DNA of 64,000 bases from Nitrososphaerota archaeon. GTDB taxonomy: Archaea; Thermoproteota; Nitrososphaeria; Nitrososphaerales; CADDZS01. Below the pieces are notes generated by a model. That model worked only from the letters and a program-made list of their open reading frames with translations. It had not been told where the DNA came from and searched no databases. Position numbers and translations under genes: made by a program. Position 1 is the first letter of the stretch; every line of letters begins with the position of its first letter. The stretch spans positions 1 through 64,000 of the forward strand of contig JAJPHP010000064.1 of the NCBI GenBank assembly GCA_021325255.1, given 5' to 3'. Of this stretch, positions 31,480 through 39,652 are shown piece after piece.

Positions 31480-33672
31480 TTGGCTAGATTCAAGACTACT
31501 CAAGAAATTTTGAAGACGATTTCGAACAAAAATCAAGTTCGAAACTTTGGTGTTATAGCACACGTTGATCACGGAAAGACAACGATGAGTGACAGCCTTC
31601 TTGCCGCAGCAGGCATGATATCGCCATCGGTCGCTGGCCAGGCACTCGCTCTGGATTCTATGGAACTAGAGCAGCAAAGGCAGATGACGATCAAGGCTGC
31701 CAACGTCACACTGTATTACGAGCAGGATGGCACGCCTTACGTCATGAACATGATTGATACACCTGGCCACATAGATTTCACTGGAAGGGTAACTAGATCT
31801 CTCAGGGCAATTGACGGAGCAGTAGTAGTATCTGACTCCGTAGAAGGCATAATGACGCAGACTGAGACCGTGACTCGCCAGGCGCTGGAAGAGCGTGTCA
31901 GGCCGGTCCTGTACATCAACAAGATTGATCGACTAGTGAAAGAGCTAAGGCTCAACCCGGAACAGATGCAGAAGCATATCGCTGGGATAGTTACTGATTT
32001 CAACCGACTCGTCGACATTTACGCAGAGCCAGAACTCAAGCAAAAGTGGAAGGTCTCCATCCAGGACAGCAGCGTGTCATTCGGCTCGGCGAAGGATCGC
32101 TGGGGGTTTAATGCGTCGATCGCTGCGAAGAAGGGGGTAAAGTTCTCCGACGTTTACAATGCTTATACTTCGGGCGACGTCAGCGAGCTTGCAAAGAGAG
32201 TACCACTCCACGAAGCAGTTCTCGGAATGGTAATTCAGCACCATCCGCCACCACACGTGGCTCAGGCGTATAGGATTCCGAAAATCTGGCAGGGTGATAT
32301 CAGCAGCGAAGTGGGGCAGGCCCTGATTAAGTGTGACGATAACGGTCCGACTGTTATGATGGTTACAAACATCAACGTCGACCCGCAGGCGGGTATTGTC
32401 GCGACGGGAAGGCTCTTCTCTGGAACCGTGAAGGACGGAGATACGGTCTATCTCCTCGGCGCAAAGAGAGAGGAAAGGATACAGTCGGTCAACTTCTACA
32501 TGGGGGCCCAAAGAGAAATCGTTGGTCAGCTCACGGCAGGAAACATACCAGCCCTGCTCGGTCTGGAGCATGCGAGAGCGGGCGAGACTATCTCTACCGT
32601 GAAAGACATCGCTACGTTCGAATCCATTAAGTACGTTTCTGAACCGGTGGTCACAATTGCCGTTGAAGCAAAGCATCCGAAAGACCTTCCGAAACTCGTG
32701 GAGGCGCTGAGACGCCTTACAATCGAGGACCCGAACCTCGTGGTCAGAATAAACGAGGAGACAGGAGAACAACTGCTCGCGGGGATGGGAGTACTTCACC
32801 TCGAGATAGCAACTACTCTGATTCAAGATCAGAAGATAGAGATTGTGACAACGCCGCCTCTTGTCAACTATAGGGAAACTGTCAGGACGAAGGCCGGACC
32901 GATAATGTCAAGATCGCCTAATAGGCACAACAAGATATTCATACGAGTCGAGCCGCTTGCCCCCGACATAATTGAGCTTATCAGGACTGGCCAATTGAAC
33001 GAGAATACCGACAAGAAGACGGTCGCGAAAATACTTCGCGACAAAGGGTGGGACGCCGACGAGGCGCGCTCGGTTGTCTCCATCGACGACAAGGGCAACA
33101 TGCTTCTCGAAGAAACCAAAGGTGTACAGTTCCTTCAAGAATCCATGGACTCCATTAAGGCTGGATTCAATGATGTGATGACTAACGGCCCGCTTGCATA
33201 CGAGTTCTGCAGGGGAATCAAGGTCTCTCTGACTCACTACGTTCCCCACGAGGATCCTGCGCACAGAACATATGCACAACTCATGCCAGCAACCAGAAGA
33301 GCCATACTCGGTGCTTCGCTATCAGCAGAGCCCACCCTTCTCGAGCCAATCCTTGGAATCGAAATCAAGTGTCCGGCCGAACAGATTGGCTCGATTGCGG
33401 GAGTGATCTCTGGAAAGAGAGGCAAGATGCTGAACGTGGAGCAGAAAGGTGTAATCACAATCATCCAAGGCGAAATACCCACCTCTGAGACATTCGACCT
33501 TTCCGAAGCGATGCGTGGCGCGACAGCGGGTAAGGCAATGTGGAACACTTACTTCAAAGCTTGGCAACCTGTGCCTCAATCGATGCTTCTAAACATCGTG
33601 CGAGACATTCGAAAGCGAAAAGGACTATCTCCCGAACCACCTAACCCCAATGAATTCATAGACAGAGAATAG
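31480..33672 (+). CDS. Translation elongation factor 2
   Basis: GTPase driving ribosomal translocation, 730 residues, full length. The P-loop AHVDHGKTT is at residues 27-35, DTPGHIDF is G3, and NKIDRL is G4. Domain IV shows HEDPAHRTYAQLMPATRR; the His of AHR is the position modified to diphthamide in archaeal/eukaryotic EF-2, and it is kept. It starts with TTG, supported by GGAGG 13 bases upstream. It is a single-gene unit with its own TATA box and a T-rich stretch downstream (33769-33786). Confidence 0.97.
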   Translation: MARFKTTQEILKTISNKNQVRNFGVIAHVDHGKTTMSDSLLAAAGMISPSVAGQALALDSMELEQQRQMTIKAANVTLYYEQDGTPYVMNMIDTPGHIDFTGRVTRSLRAIDGAVVVSDSVEGIMTQTETVTRQALEERVRPVLYINKIDRLVKELRLNPEQMQKHIAGIVTDFNRLVDIYAEPELKQKWKVSIQDSSVSFGSAKDRWGFNASIAAKKGVKFSDVYNAYTSGDVSELAKRVPLHEAVLGMVIQHHPPPHVAQAYRIPKIWQGDISSEVGQALIKCDDNGPTVMMVTNINVDPQAGIVATGRLFSGTVKDGDTVYLLGAKREERIQSVNFYMGAQREIVGQLTAGNIPALLGLEHARAGETISTVKDIATFESIKYVSEPVVTIAVEAKHPKDLPKLVEALRRLTIEDPNLVVRINEETGEQLLAGMGVLHLEIATTLIQDQKIEIVTTPPLVNYRETVRTKAGPIMSRSPNRHNKIFIRVEPLAPDIIELIRTGQLNENTDKKTVAKILRDKGWDADEARSVVSIDDKGNMLLEETKGVQFLQESMDSIKAGFNDVMTNGPLAYEFCRGIKVSLTHYVPHEDPAHRTYAQLMPATRRAILGASLSAEPTLLEPILGIEIKCPAEQIGSIAGVISGKRGKMLNVEQKGVITIIQGEIPTSETFDLSEAMRGATAGKAMWNTYFKAWQPVPQSMLLNIVRDIRKRKGLSPEPPNPNEFIDRE

Positions 33673-33993
33673 GGAAGAGGAAATGCAGGAAAGCACACGG
33701 ATTGGTTATCGGGCCAACGAAATGTGACATCTCCCGCGCCTTCGCGTGTTCTTCTCTATTCCACTGTCGTTTTTCTTCTTCTTCTTGTGGAGTCTGTCCC
33801 GATCCGAAGACGACTACTTGCACTTTTTATCGCACCTTTGGAGTTCAGAATGTAAGACGATACGATCTTATCACCTGATGCCATCTCATCTCGAGGGAGA
33901 AATTTAGAATAAGGATGAAGGATCACTTCCTAGACGCACCTGTGCTCCAAAAAAATGTCTAGTTGAGAAATCCGGGAAAGCAATAAGGCTTCG
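33673..33993. other. 320-base gap after EF-2
   Basis: Contains the T-rich terminator and an A/T box CTTTTTATCG at about 33821-33830 that could serve the downstream phosphatase. No coding frame or strong hairpin is seen. Confidence 0.45.
33769..33786 (+). terminator. T-rich tract after EF-2
   Basis: A run of T/C (five T's, then repeated CTT) about 100 bases after the EF-2 stop, the kind of signal at which archaeal RNA polymerase releases. Confidence 0.4.
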
Positions 33994-34743
33994 ATGGGTG
34001 ACCAGAGATTCAAATTGGAAAACGAATCAGACATTCAACCATCAAGGAAGATCACAAGCTCTGATTCTGCAACTGATATCTTCATGTTTGACTACGATGG
34101 AACTTTGACACTAGAGAGCGGAGTAATCCCGGAAGAAACCATCGCAGTACTCCGAGAAATAAACAAGCGGAACATTGCCGTGCTCGGCGTCGTTTCCGGT
34201 CGAAACCTCGATTTTCTGATGACAGCAAACCAAGAGCTTTCGAATACCTTCTCCTTTCTGGTCGCTGAGAATGGAGCGATTTCCTATTTCCTTGATACCA
34301 ACGAGAAATCGATCCGAGGTCTCGACTGGACAAGGCAGGCGAGAAGCGTTTTTTCCAACGCACCGTTTCAGATCAGTTTTTTCGAGATAATTGCCTCGGC
34401 AAAAAGGGGATTTTCCGGTGAGATAACTAGGATACTCAGGGAAACCAGACTGCCATCCAAGATTGTTCTGAACAAGGATTCCGTGATGGTAACGCCGCCA
34501 AACGTGGATAAGGGAACGGGCGTCGCTTCGGCTGTCGCTCACTATGGATCCACGAAGAGCATTAGACTGACTTGCTTTGGAGACGGTGAGAATGACGAAG
34601 CACTGTTCGGACCTGCAGATTTCAGCGTAGCAGTCTCAAATGCGGTTGACTCCCTAAAGATCATAGCTGATTTTGTGACGAGCAGGCCAGGTGGACTGGG
34701 CGTGGAGGATTTCCTGCGGGAAAGGTTCTTGACTTTAAAATAA
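33994..34743 (+). CDS. HAD-superfamily sugar phosphatase-like hydrolase
   Basis: 249-residue Cof-type HAD phosphatase. Motif I is FDYDGTLTLESG with the nucleophile Asp; VVSGRNL is motif II; the late GDGENDEALFGPADFSVAV is motif IV. About 28 polar residues precede motif I. The cap has the small alpha/beta form of sucrose-, trehalose- and phosphoglycolate-phosphatases. Neighbours are a GT4 enzyme and TreT, so dephosphorylation of a disaccharide phosphate or similar osmolyte precursor is likely, but the substrate is not proven. Confidence 0.85.
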   Translation: MGDQRFKLENESDIQPSRKITSSDSATDIFMFDYDGTLTLESGVIPEETIAVLREINKRNIAVLGVVSGRNLDFLMTANQELSNTFSFLVAENGAISYFLDTNEKSIRGLDWTRQARSVFSNAPFQISFFEIIASAKRGFSGEITRILRETRLPSKIVLNKDSVMVTPPNVDKGTGVASAVAHYGSTKSIRLTCFGDGENDEALFGPADFSVAVSNAVDSLKIIADFVTSRPGGLGVEDFLRERFLTLK

Positions 34744-35048
34744 GTAGAAGATAAATCCAGTTTTCATTTATCGAAGCGCCCCATTGAACATCATGTTCAC
34801 AAAGAAGAAGGAATAACGGCGAGGATGCGAGGGGGTGTTCCGCATGGGGGATCTCCTCGGGGTTGCGGCAACTCCACTGAATTCATGGACAAGCTGATTT
34901 ATGGCATCTGTTTTTCCATAACAACGTGTGAACATCTGGTCTAATTCATTGACGCTTTGATCATTCCTCTTATCAAAACTATGCAAAGGACCTCGAACGA
35001 CAGGAGAAAGACGGGAACAGATAAAGACACGGTGCATTTGTCTTCTCT
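34744..35048. other. 305-base gap with a stem-internal-loop structure
   Basis: GATAAA/TTTATC (about 34751-34773) forms a hairpin just after the phosphatase stop. Further on, GAGG + ATGCG (34821-34829) can pair with CGCAT (34841-34845) and CCTC (34855-34858), leaving an eight-base one-sided internal bulge. No coding frame is supported. It may be the 5' leader of the GT4 gene that follows or an unrelated small RNA. Confidence 0.35.
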
Positions 35049-36419
35049 TTGTTGAAACAATTCAGGATATGCGTTAACAGCCAGACGCCATTTGTTAAGT
35101 TCCTTATTCCAAACCAAGAGCTTTTCGAAAAATATGCATCTCTTCGATACCCAGTGCGATTGGAAGATCTCCAGTTGGGCGAAGATTACCAATACGCGCC
35201 GGGCGGTGTGACCGCCATGGTCTTCCCGTTGTTGAAGAAGATGCATGAGCAGAACATAATCTACGATCCCGTTTGGGTTTCGCTTGGCTCGAACGCCCCA
35301 GAAGAGGTAATTGTAGATCATATCCGACTCTTCCATGTCCAGCTCGGGGAAGGAGACGCGTTGAGGTATGCGAACTTTAAGGAGTCAATTTGGAATGAGA
35401 TTCACGGCACTGGCAAATTCCAAATAAACCCGGAGGAGTACGAATCATTCATAAGGTACAATTGGCTCTCGGCGCAGGTTATGCTGAAACTCTTGCGCGA
35501 TACCGACCTGTATTTCGTGCACGATTTCCAGCAGCTTCTTACCGGGGGTCTGATCGGGCCTTCGGCCCCGGCGTTGCTTCAGTGGCACATCCCTTTCAGA
35601 CTAGAATCCGTATCACCGAGATTGAAAGCCTTCGTACTGAAGAGCATTGAAGGATTTGACAGCATGATAGTCAGTACGAGAAGAGACATGGAGGGCCTGA
35701 TTCACGCAGGATATCGCGGACGTGCCTTTCAAATATATCCTTACGTCGATCGCGACCAGTGGGTGCCTCCCACTGACGAGGATCGAAGGCAGCTCAACGA
35801 AGTGGCCTCGCTGCGTCCGGACGAAACGCTTCTCTTAATTGTCGGGCGCATGGATTCGATTAAGGCGCAAGATGTGGCGATTAAGGCACTTTCCCACCTT
35901 GCCAAGAATAGGCAGGACTTGAAACTGCTCCTCATAGGGAATGGGAGCTTTTCTGGCTCGTCAAAAGGTGGGCTGGCGCTGCCCAAGTCCACGATCTGGA
36001 AGAACTACCTACAAAACTTGGTCAGGGAACTCAAACTTGAGAAGAAAGTAATTCTGGCGGGCTACCAGCCAGTCGGGGTCATAAGGGCGGCATACGAACG
36101 CGCCGCTGTGACGCTCGTCCCTTCAAGGGCAGAGGGATTTGGCCTGACGACGATCGAATCCTGGCTTTACAAGACCCCCGTCATAGTGAGCACGGGTGCT
36201 GGTTCTTCTGAGCTCGTGATCGACGATGTCAACGGATACACCTTCCCTCCAAGCGACGACTCAGCCCTGGCCGATAGAATAAGGCAGATCGTCGACGCGA
36301 AAGAGGCGGGGGCAAAGATGGGTGAGAAGGGGTTTGACAGCGCATCAATCTGCGAAATTGGACGTAACATTCAGGCGTTGAAGCGCGTCTTTGAGGATAC
36401 GATCCTGGCTTATCACTGA
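35049..36419 (+). CDS. GT4 glycosyltransferase, TreT-related
   Basis: 456-residue retaining GT-B enzyme. The N-terminal half has APGGVTAMVFPLL and VHDFQQLLTGGLIG, which occupy the positions of the nucleotide-sugar loop and HDPQP motif of trehalose synthases. The C-terminal half has LLIVGRMDSIKAQDV and the EX7E element in SRAEGFGLTTIE. It begins with TTG (two adjacent TTG codons). Its stop overlaps by seven bases the stop of the convergent TreT gene. Likely forms a disaccharide or glycosylated osmolyte, with the upstream HAD phosphatase as partner; the product is not identified. Confidence 0.82.
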   Translation: MLKQFRICVNSQTPFVKFLIPNQELFEKYASLRYPVRLEDLQLGEDYQYAPGGVTAMVFPLLKKMHEQNIIYDPVWVSLGSNAPEEVIVDHIRLFHVQLGEGDALRYANFKESIWNEIHGTGKFQINPEEYESFIRYNWLSAQVMLKLLRDTDLYFVHDFQQLLTGGLIGPSAPALLQWHIPFRLESVSPRLKAFVLKSIEGFDSMIVSTRRDMEGLIHAGYRGRAFQIYPYVDRDQWVPPTDEDRRQLNEVASLRPDETLLLIVGRMDSIKAQDVAIKALSHLAKNRQDLKLLLIGNGSFSGSSKGGLALPKSTIWKNYLQNLVRELKLEKKVILAGYQPVGVIRAAYERAAVTLVPSRAEGFGLTTIESWLYKTPVIVSTGAGSSELVIDDVNGYTFPPSDDSALADRIRQIVDAKEAGAKMGEKGFDSASICEIGRNIQALKRVFEDTILAYH

Positions 36420-37693
36420 GAAGTGAGCAACACGGGTATCTTTTCCTTTCTTTCTAGACAGAGAATCATCAACAAGTAATCGCCTAGGTGCCTGGTGATG
36501 AGAAAGTTCAGCCGCACGTGTTCTCTTCCATTTTCACCCATTTTCTTTGCGATGTCAGGATTTCGAAGTAAATAGCGCATCTTGTATGCGGCACCCTCAA
36601 CTGAATGGACCAGGAAGCCTGTGAGTCCATTTCTGACTTGGAGAGGGATGCCTCCGGTTGCTCCTGCTATCACGGGCTTTGATTTCCAGAGCGCTTCCGA
36701 GACGGTAAGTCCGAACCCTTCCTTGACGGATTTCTGAAGTATGAGCGTCGAAGCCCGTTGTAGTGCGTTGATCTCGATGTCACTGAACGGTGGGATTAGA
36801 AGAATGTGAATGTCCTTCCTTCCTTCTGCGGCCTTCACTACCTTGGAGTGCACTTCGAGGCCTTCCGGGTCATCATCGGCAAGACTGCCAGCGAGCACAA
36901 GTTCGCAATCTATGTGCTTGCTCACGAGTTTGAAAGCCTCAATCACCCCGATGGGGTCCTTGGCATAATCAAATCTCGAGATCTGAGTGATAAGCGGTTT
37001 TTCATCGTTCAAATCATACTTTGCCAGCACTCTGTCAATCAGCGTCCGGGGCAGCTCTCTGTTCTTGTCCGAAAGAGGATCAATCGACGGGGGAACCATG
37101 AATTGAGGGATTCGTAGGTCAGTCCGAGCAAACGACGGGGTCGAAAAGACAGATGCATCGTAACTGTTGACGTATTTTGCTAGGAAGCTCCATACAATTG
37201 GGTCGGGCTTCGATACGTCGATGTGGCAGCGCCAAATCCACTTGTCCTGTCCGTTCGGTTTTCTCTGTGAAATCATCCCAGCTGGCTGTGGGTCGTGGAT
37301 AAACACCGTATCGCCTTCGACTTTCAGCTCACGGAGGTTTTCATCGGTCTTTCTTGTATAGTCCTCAAACATTCGCTCGGTCGCAAGACTTAGGCCTGTC
37401 TGAAGAGAATTGTGGAATGCTTTAGTGGCCTCAAAAAAGGGTTTGTCGCCCCTGATTGTCTCCCACCGAGCGTTGAGACCGAGCTCTCTCATTAGAGGAA
37501 CAAGTCGAAAGAGAATTTCTGCAACGCCCCCGCCCGCCTTTGTGGAATTCACGTGCAGGATTGTCTTACCATCTATGTTGGAAGCAAGAGTGCGAAGGTC
37601 CTCTATCACTTCTTGCCCGACGACTGGCTCGTAATCAGAGAGTCTATGGATTACATTTTGTTGCTGTTGCGACTGTGAAAACTCTTTGGCCAT
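36413..37693 (-). CDS. treT: Trehalose glycosyltransferring synthase (TreT-type GT4)
   Basis: Forms trehalose from an NDP-glucose and glucose (reversible in known enzymes). The family features are clear: ILHVNSTKAGGGVAEILFRL at the N-terminus, RWETIRGDKPFF, FIHDPQPAGMI, WIWRCHIDVSKP, and in the C-terminal domain QISRFDYAKDP and KEGFGLTVSEALW with the EX7E glutamates. 426 residues, close to archaeal TreT. It is convergent with a related GT4 (7-base stop overlap) and lies four bases downstream of a DUF5752-like gene on the same strand, with which it is surely co-transcribed. Confidence 0.9.
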   Translation of the reverse strand: MAKEFSQSQQQQNVIHRLSDYEPVVGQEVIEDLRTLASNIDGKTILHVNSTKAGGGVAEILFRLVPLMRELGLNARWETIRGDKPFFEATKAFHNSLQTGLSLATERMFEDYTRKTDENLRELKVEGDTVFIHDPQPAGMISQRKPNGQDKWIWRCHIDVSKPDPIVWSFLAKYVNSYDASVFSTPSFARTDLRIPQFMVPPSIDPLSDKNRELPRTLIDRVLAKYDLNDEKPLITQISRFDYAKDPIGVIEAFKLVSKHIDCELVLAGSLADDDPEGLEVHSKVVKAAEGRKDIHILLIPPFSDIEINALQRASTLILQKSVKEGFGLTVSEALWKSKPVIAGATGGIPLQVRNGLTGFLVHSVEGAAYKMRYLLRNPDIAKKMGENGREHVRLNFLITRHLGDYLLMILCLERKEKIPVLLTSQ

Positions 37694-37697
37694 CTTG

Positions 37698-38414
37698 TTA
37701 CACTCTCATTGAGGAGCGTCTCTTTTCTCTGAGGTATCTCTGGATTACACCGAGCACTTCTTGTTTCAACGCCATTACGCTCATGTGCGTGGTTGGGTCG
37801 ACCTTCGACAGGCGGTCTGCAAGTTCGACCTCACGGATGTTGGCGAGTATCCAACGTGAAAAGTCGTCGTATTTTTCCTGTCCAAATAATCTCGACGTGA
37901 CCATGTGGTAGAAGACCGAGAGCTCGGAGGCGGAGGCGATGCCATCGGCAAGCTCATCAAGACTCCTCGCGACGAAACCACTCGGGTAGATTGCGAAGCG
38001 ACACTTTACAAAGTGAAACTCGTTTCCCTTGTGCACTTGAAAGTCAGATCCGTGGGACATAGCCCTCTCTATCTTGTGAAGCAACACTTTTCGAAGCTCC
38101 TCGAGTCCTCCTTCTTTTGGAAGATCGATGTTCGCCACCTGCTCTGCAAGATCTTTATCCTGCAGAGAGTCGGAGAACCAATAGGAAAAGTCGTTTGGAT
38201 ACTCGTATGGAACCAGATGCGCTTCGAGGAGAGGGTGATAGACATGGTAAAAGAGTGTCGATGCCTCCGCATTTTCCAACACCTGATAGAACTCTTTCAG
38301 GTTGCTTGCTTCCTGACCCGTTAACTCGACAAGATAACGAGCCTTCAGAAAACGGAAAGCATTACCAGCAAACTCGTTAATACCAAAGGCTACTCCCTTT
38401 CCAGACTCATTCAA
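37698..38414 (-). CDS. DUF5752-like protein with two tandem repeats
   Basis: 238-residue cytosolic protein, no known catalytic motif. The sequence consists of two similar halves of about 95 residues: FRFLKARYLVELTG ... STLFYHVYHPLLE ... FSYWFSDSL ... ADQVANIDL-like, and FHFVKCRFAIYPSG ... LSVFYHMVTSRLF ... FSRWILANI ... ADRLSKVDP. Both halves keep Arg/Lys, Phe-Tyr-His and Trp positions. It ends four bases before treT, and genes of this family commonly neighbour archaeal glycosyltransferases of trehalose metabolism. A regulatory or subunit role for TreT is inference. Confidence 0.75.
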   Translation of the reverse strand: MNESGKGVAFGINEFAGNAFRFLKARYLVELTGQEASNLKEFYQVLENAEASTLFYHVYHPLLEAHLVPYEYPNDFSYWFSDSLQDKDLAEQVANIDLPKEGGLEELRKVLLHKIERAMSHGSDFQVHKGNEFHFVKCRFAIYPSGFVARSLDELADGIASASELSVFYHMVTSRLFGQEKYDDFSRWILANIREVELADRLSKVDPTTHMSVMALKQEVLGVIQRYLREKRRSSMRV

Positions 38415-38468
38415 CAGAAGAATTTCGGCAGCCTCCCCCAGACTGAAACACGCACTATCGAATTGTCT

Positions 38469-39056
38469 TTAAGATTTTTTGTTCAGGTTTCTCTGCGGCA
38501 TGTACGATCCCAGTATTCTTTGCATTTTCTTTGGCAGCTCGCGACCGCGCGAAAACTCTGATAGTCTCACTTTATCATAGCCCAAGGCAACATATTCAAT
38601 GCTCTGAAGGCCCATCTCCATCTTATCGACTTGCCAGGAGAGACGTGCCTCTGAAGTCTTGTTGGCTAGTAGCTCTTTCCAGTCGGAGAGGAATCGCTTC
38701 TTCACCCGATTAGGAAGCGTACCAAGGATAGATCGCATCGCTCGATCTTCAGATTCTCTGTGATCTGCGAAGGAATTCTTTTCCTCGGGCATCAAGTCGC
38801 CGATTTGTGACTCAGCTAGGTCGTGTAGGAGGCACATCCTAGCGACCTTTCCAGAGTCTAGACCCATTTCTTCAGACAAAGCGCAAGCGATAAGCGCGGT
38901 TCGGTAGCTGTGGTCTGCTACGCTTTCGCACTCTTCGATTCCAACCTTTCGGTACCATCCTGTGCGCTTGGTGGTCTTGAGCTTACCTGCAGCAAGGATG
39001 AGCTCCGTTATGCTGGGGGTCTTACCGATATCTTTTCGAGTTGTTGACACTGACAT
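38469..39056 (-). CDS. HD-domain hydrolase, YfbR/5'-nucleotidase-like
   Basis: 195-residue metal phosphohydrolase. ESVADHSYRTAL gives the first His, LLHDLAESQIGD is the HD pair with the downstream Glu, and VDKMEMGLQS provides the last Asp; these are the five conserved positions of HDDC2/YfbR-type enzymes, which remove phosphate from (deoxy)nucleoside 5'-monophosphates. It lies 54 bases upstream of the DUF5752-like gene on the same strand. Confidence 0.85.
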   Translation of the reverse strand: MSVSTTRKDIGKTPSITELILAAGKLKTTKRTGWYRKVGIEECESVADHSYRTALIACALSEEMGLDSGKVARMCLLHDLAESQIGDLMPEEKNSFADHRESEDRAMRSILGTLPNRVKKRFLSDWKELLANKTSEARLSWQVDKMEMGLQSIEYVALGYDKVRLSEFSRGRELPKKMQRILGSYMPQRNLNKKS

Positions 39057-39104
39057 TAACTAAAAGCCTCTGAATTCAGAAGTGTCTGGATCGCCTCTGG
39101 TAGA

Positions 39105-39569
39105 TCAATGAGCTTCTAGTCTCTTCTTTACGTTTTCAAAAATCTGAGCGACCTTTTTTTCGCTCTGGCCTTTAAGGACCTGAGCAGCTATCCCCGCCAT
39201 GAGTCCGGAGAGGTCCGCGTCAGCGGTCCAATTCATTCTGGTTGATCCATGATCGGGGCCGTTACCATCAATAGTCGCAAGATCAAATGAACTGTCGATG
39301 TGTATCTTGCTTCCTGCCCCCGAACCGTCACCGACGAGCCGCGCGTGCCTGTTTTGCACCTTGTCAAGCAGTGCAAACTTCATGTCGATCGTCCCACGCA
39401 CGAGCGATATGCCTATTTTGAGCTTTGCTTCAAAGCTATCCTGATCTATGACTTTGTAGGATTGAAGATCGGGTGCCGCTTTGGCCATAAATTCAGGATC
39501 TGTTAGACTGGAGTAAGTTTTCTCAAGAGGCGCTTTGATGTCAATGCTTCCATCGAGATGAAATTTCAT
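39105..39569 (-). CDS. CoxG-family SRPBCC protein
   Basis: 154 residues with the START/Bet v 1-like helix-grip fold of the CoxG family: opening GSIDIKAPLEKTYSSLTDPEFMAKAAPDLQ-type beginning, central KIGISLVRGTIDMKF, and a long C-terminal helix. CoxG proteins accompany molybdenum CO dehydrogenases and related enzymes in bacteria, but many stand alone, as here. There is no CO dehydrogenase gene in the window. Membrane/quinone tethering is one proposed role; not testable from sequence. Confidence 0.78.
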   Translation of the reverse strand: MKFHLDGSIDIKAPLEKTYSSLTDPEFMAKAAPDLQSYKVIDQDSFEAKLKIGISLVRGTIDMKFALLDKVQNRHARLVGDGSGAGSKIHIDSSFDLATIDGNGPDHGSTRMNWTADADLSGLMAGIAAQVLKGQSEKKVAQIFENVKKRLEAH

Positions 39570-39652
39570 GCTCTTAGAATTCTACCTCTAGTATCACAGT
39601 TTCTTACTTTCTCTTGCGACAAATCCAAAAAAGATTTGATCGTTTTCAGATA

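Noticed and set aside
32077..32826. 249-codon minus-strand frame opposite EF-2
   Set aside because: EF-2 is certain here, and the antisense translation shows no recognisable motif, ribosome site or promoter.
35049..37693. The convergent GT4 pair as a possible duplicated gene or inverted repeat
   Set aside because: The proteins are related at the family level but differ through most of their length, and no DNA-level inverted repeat is seen.
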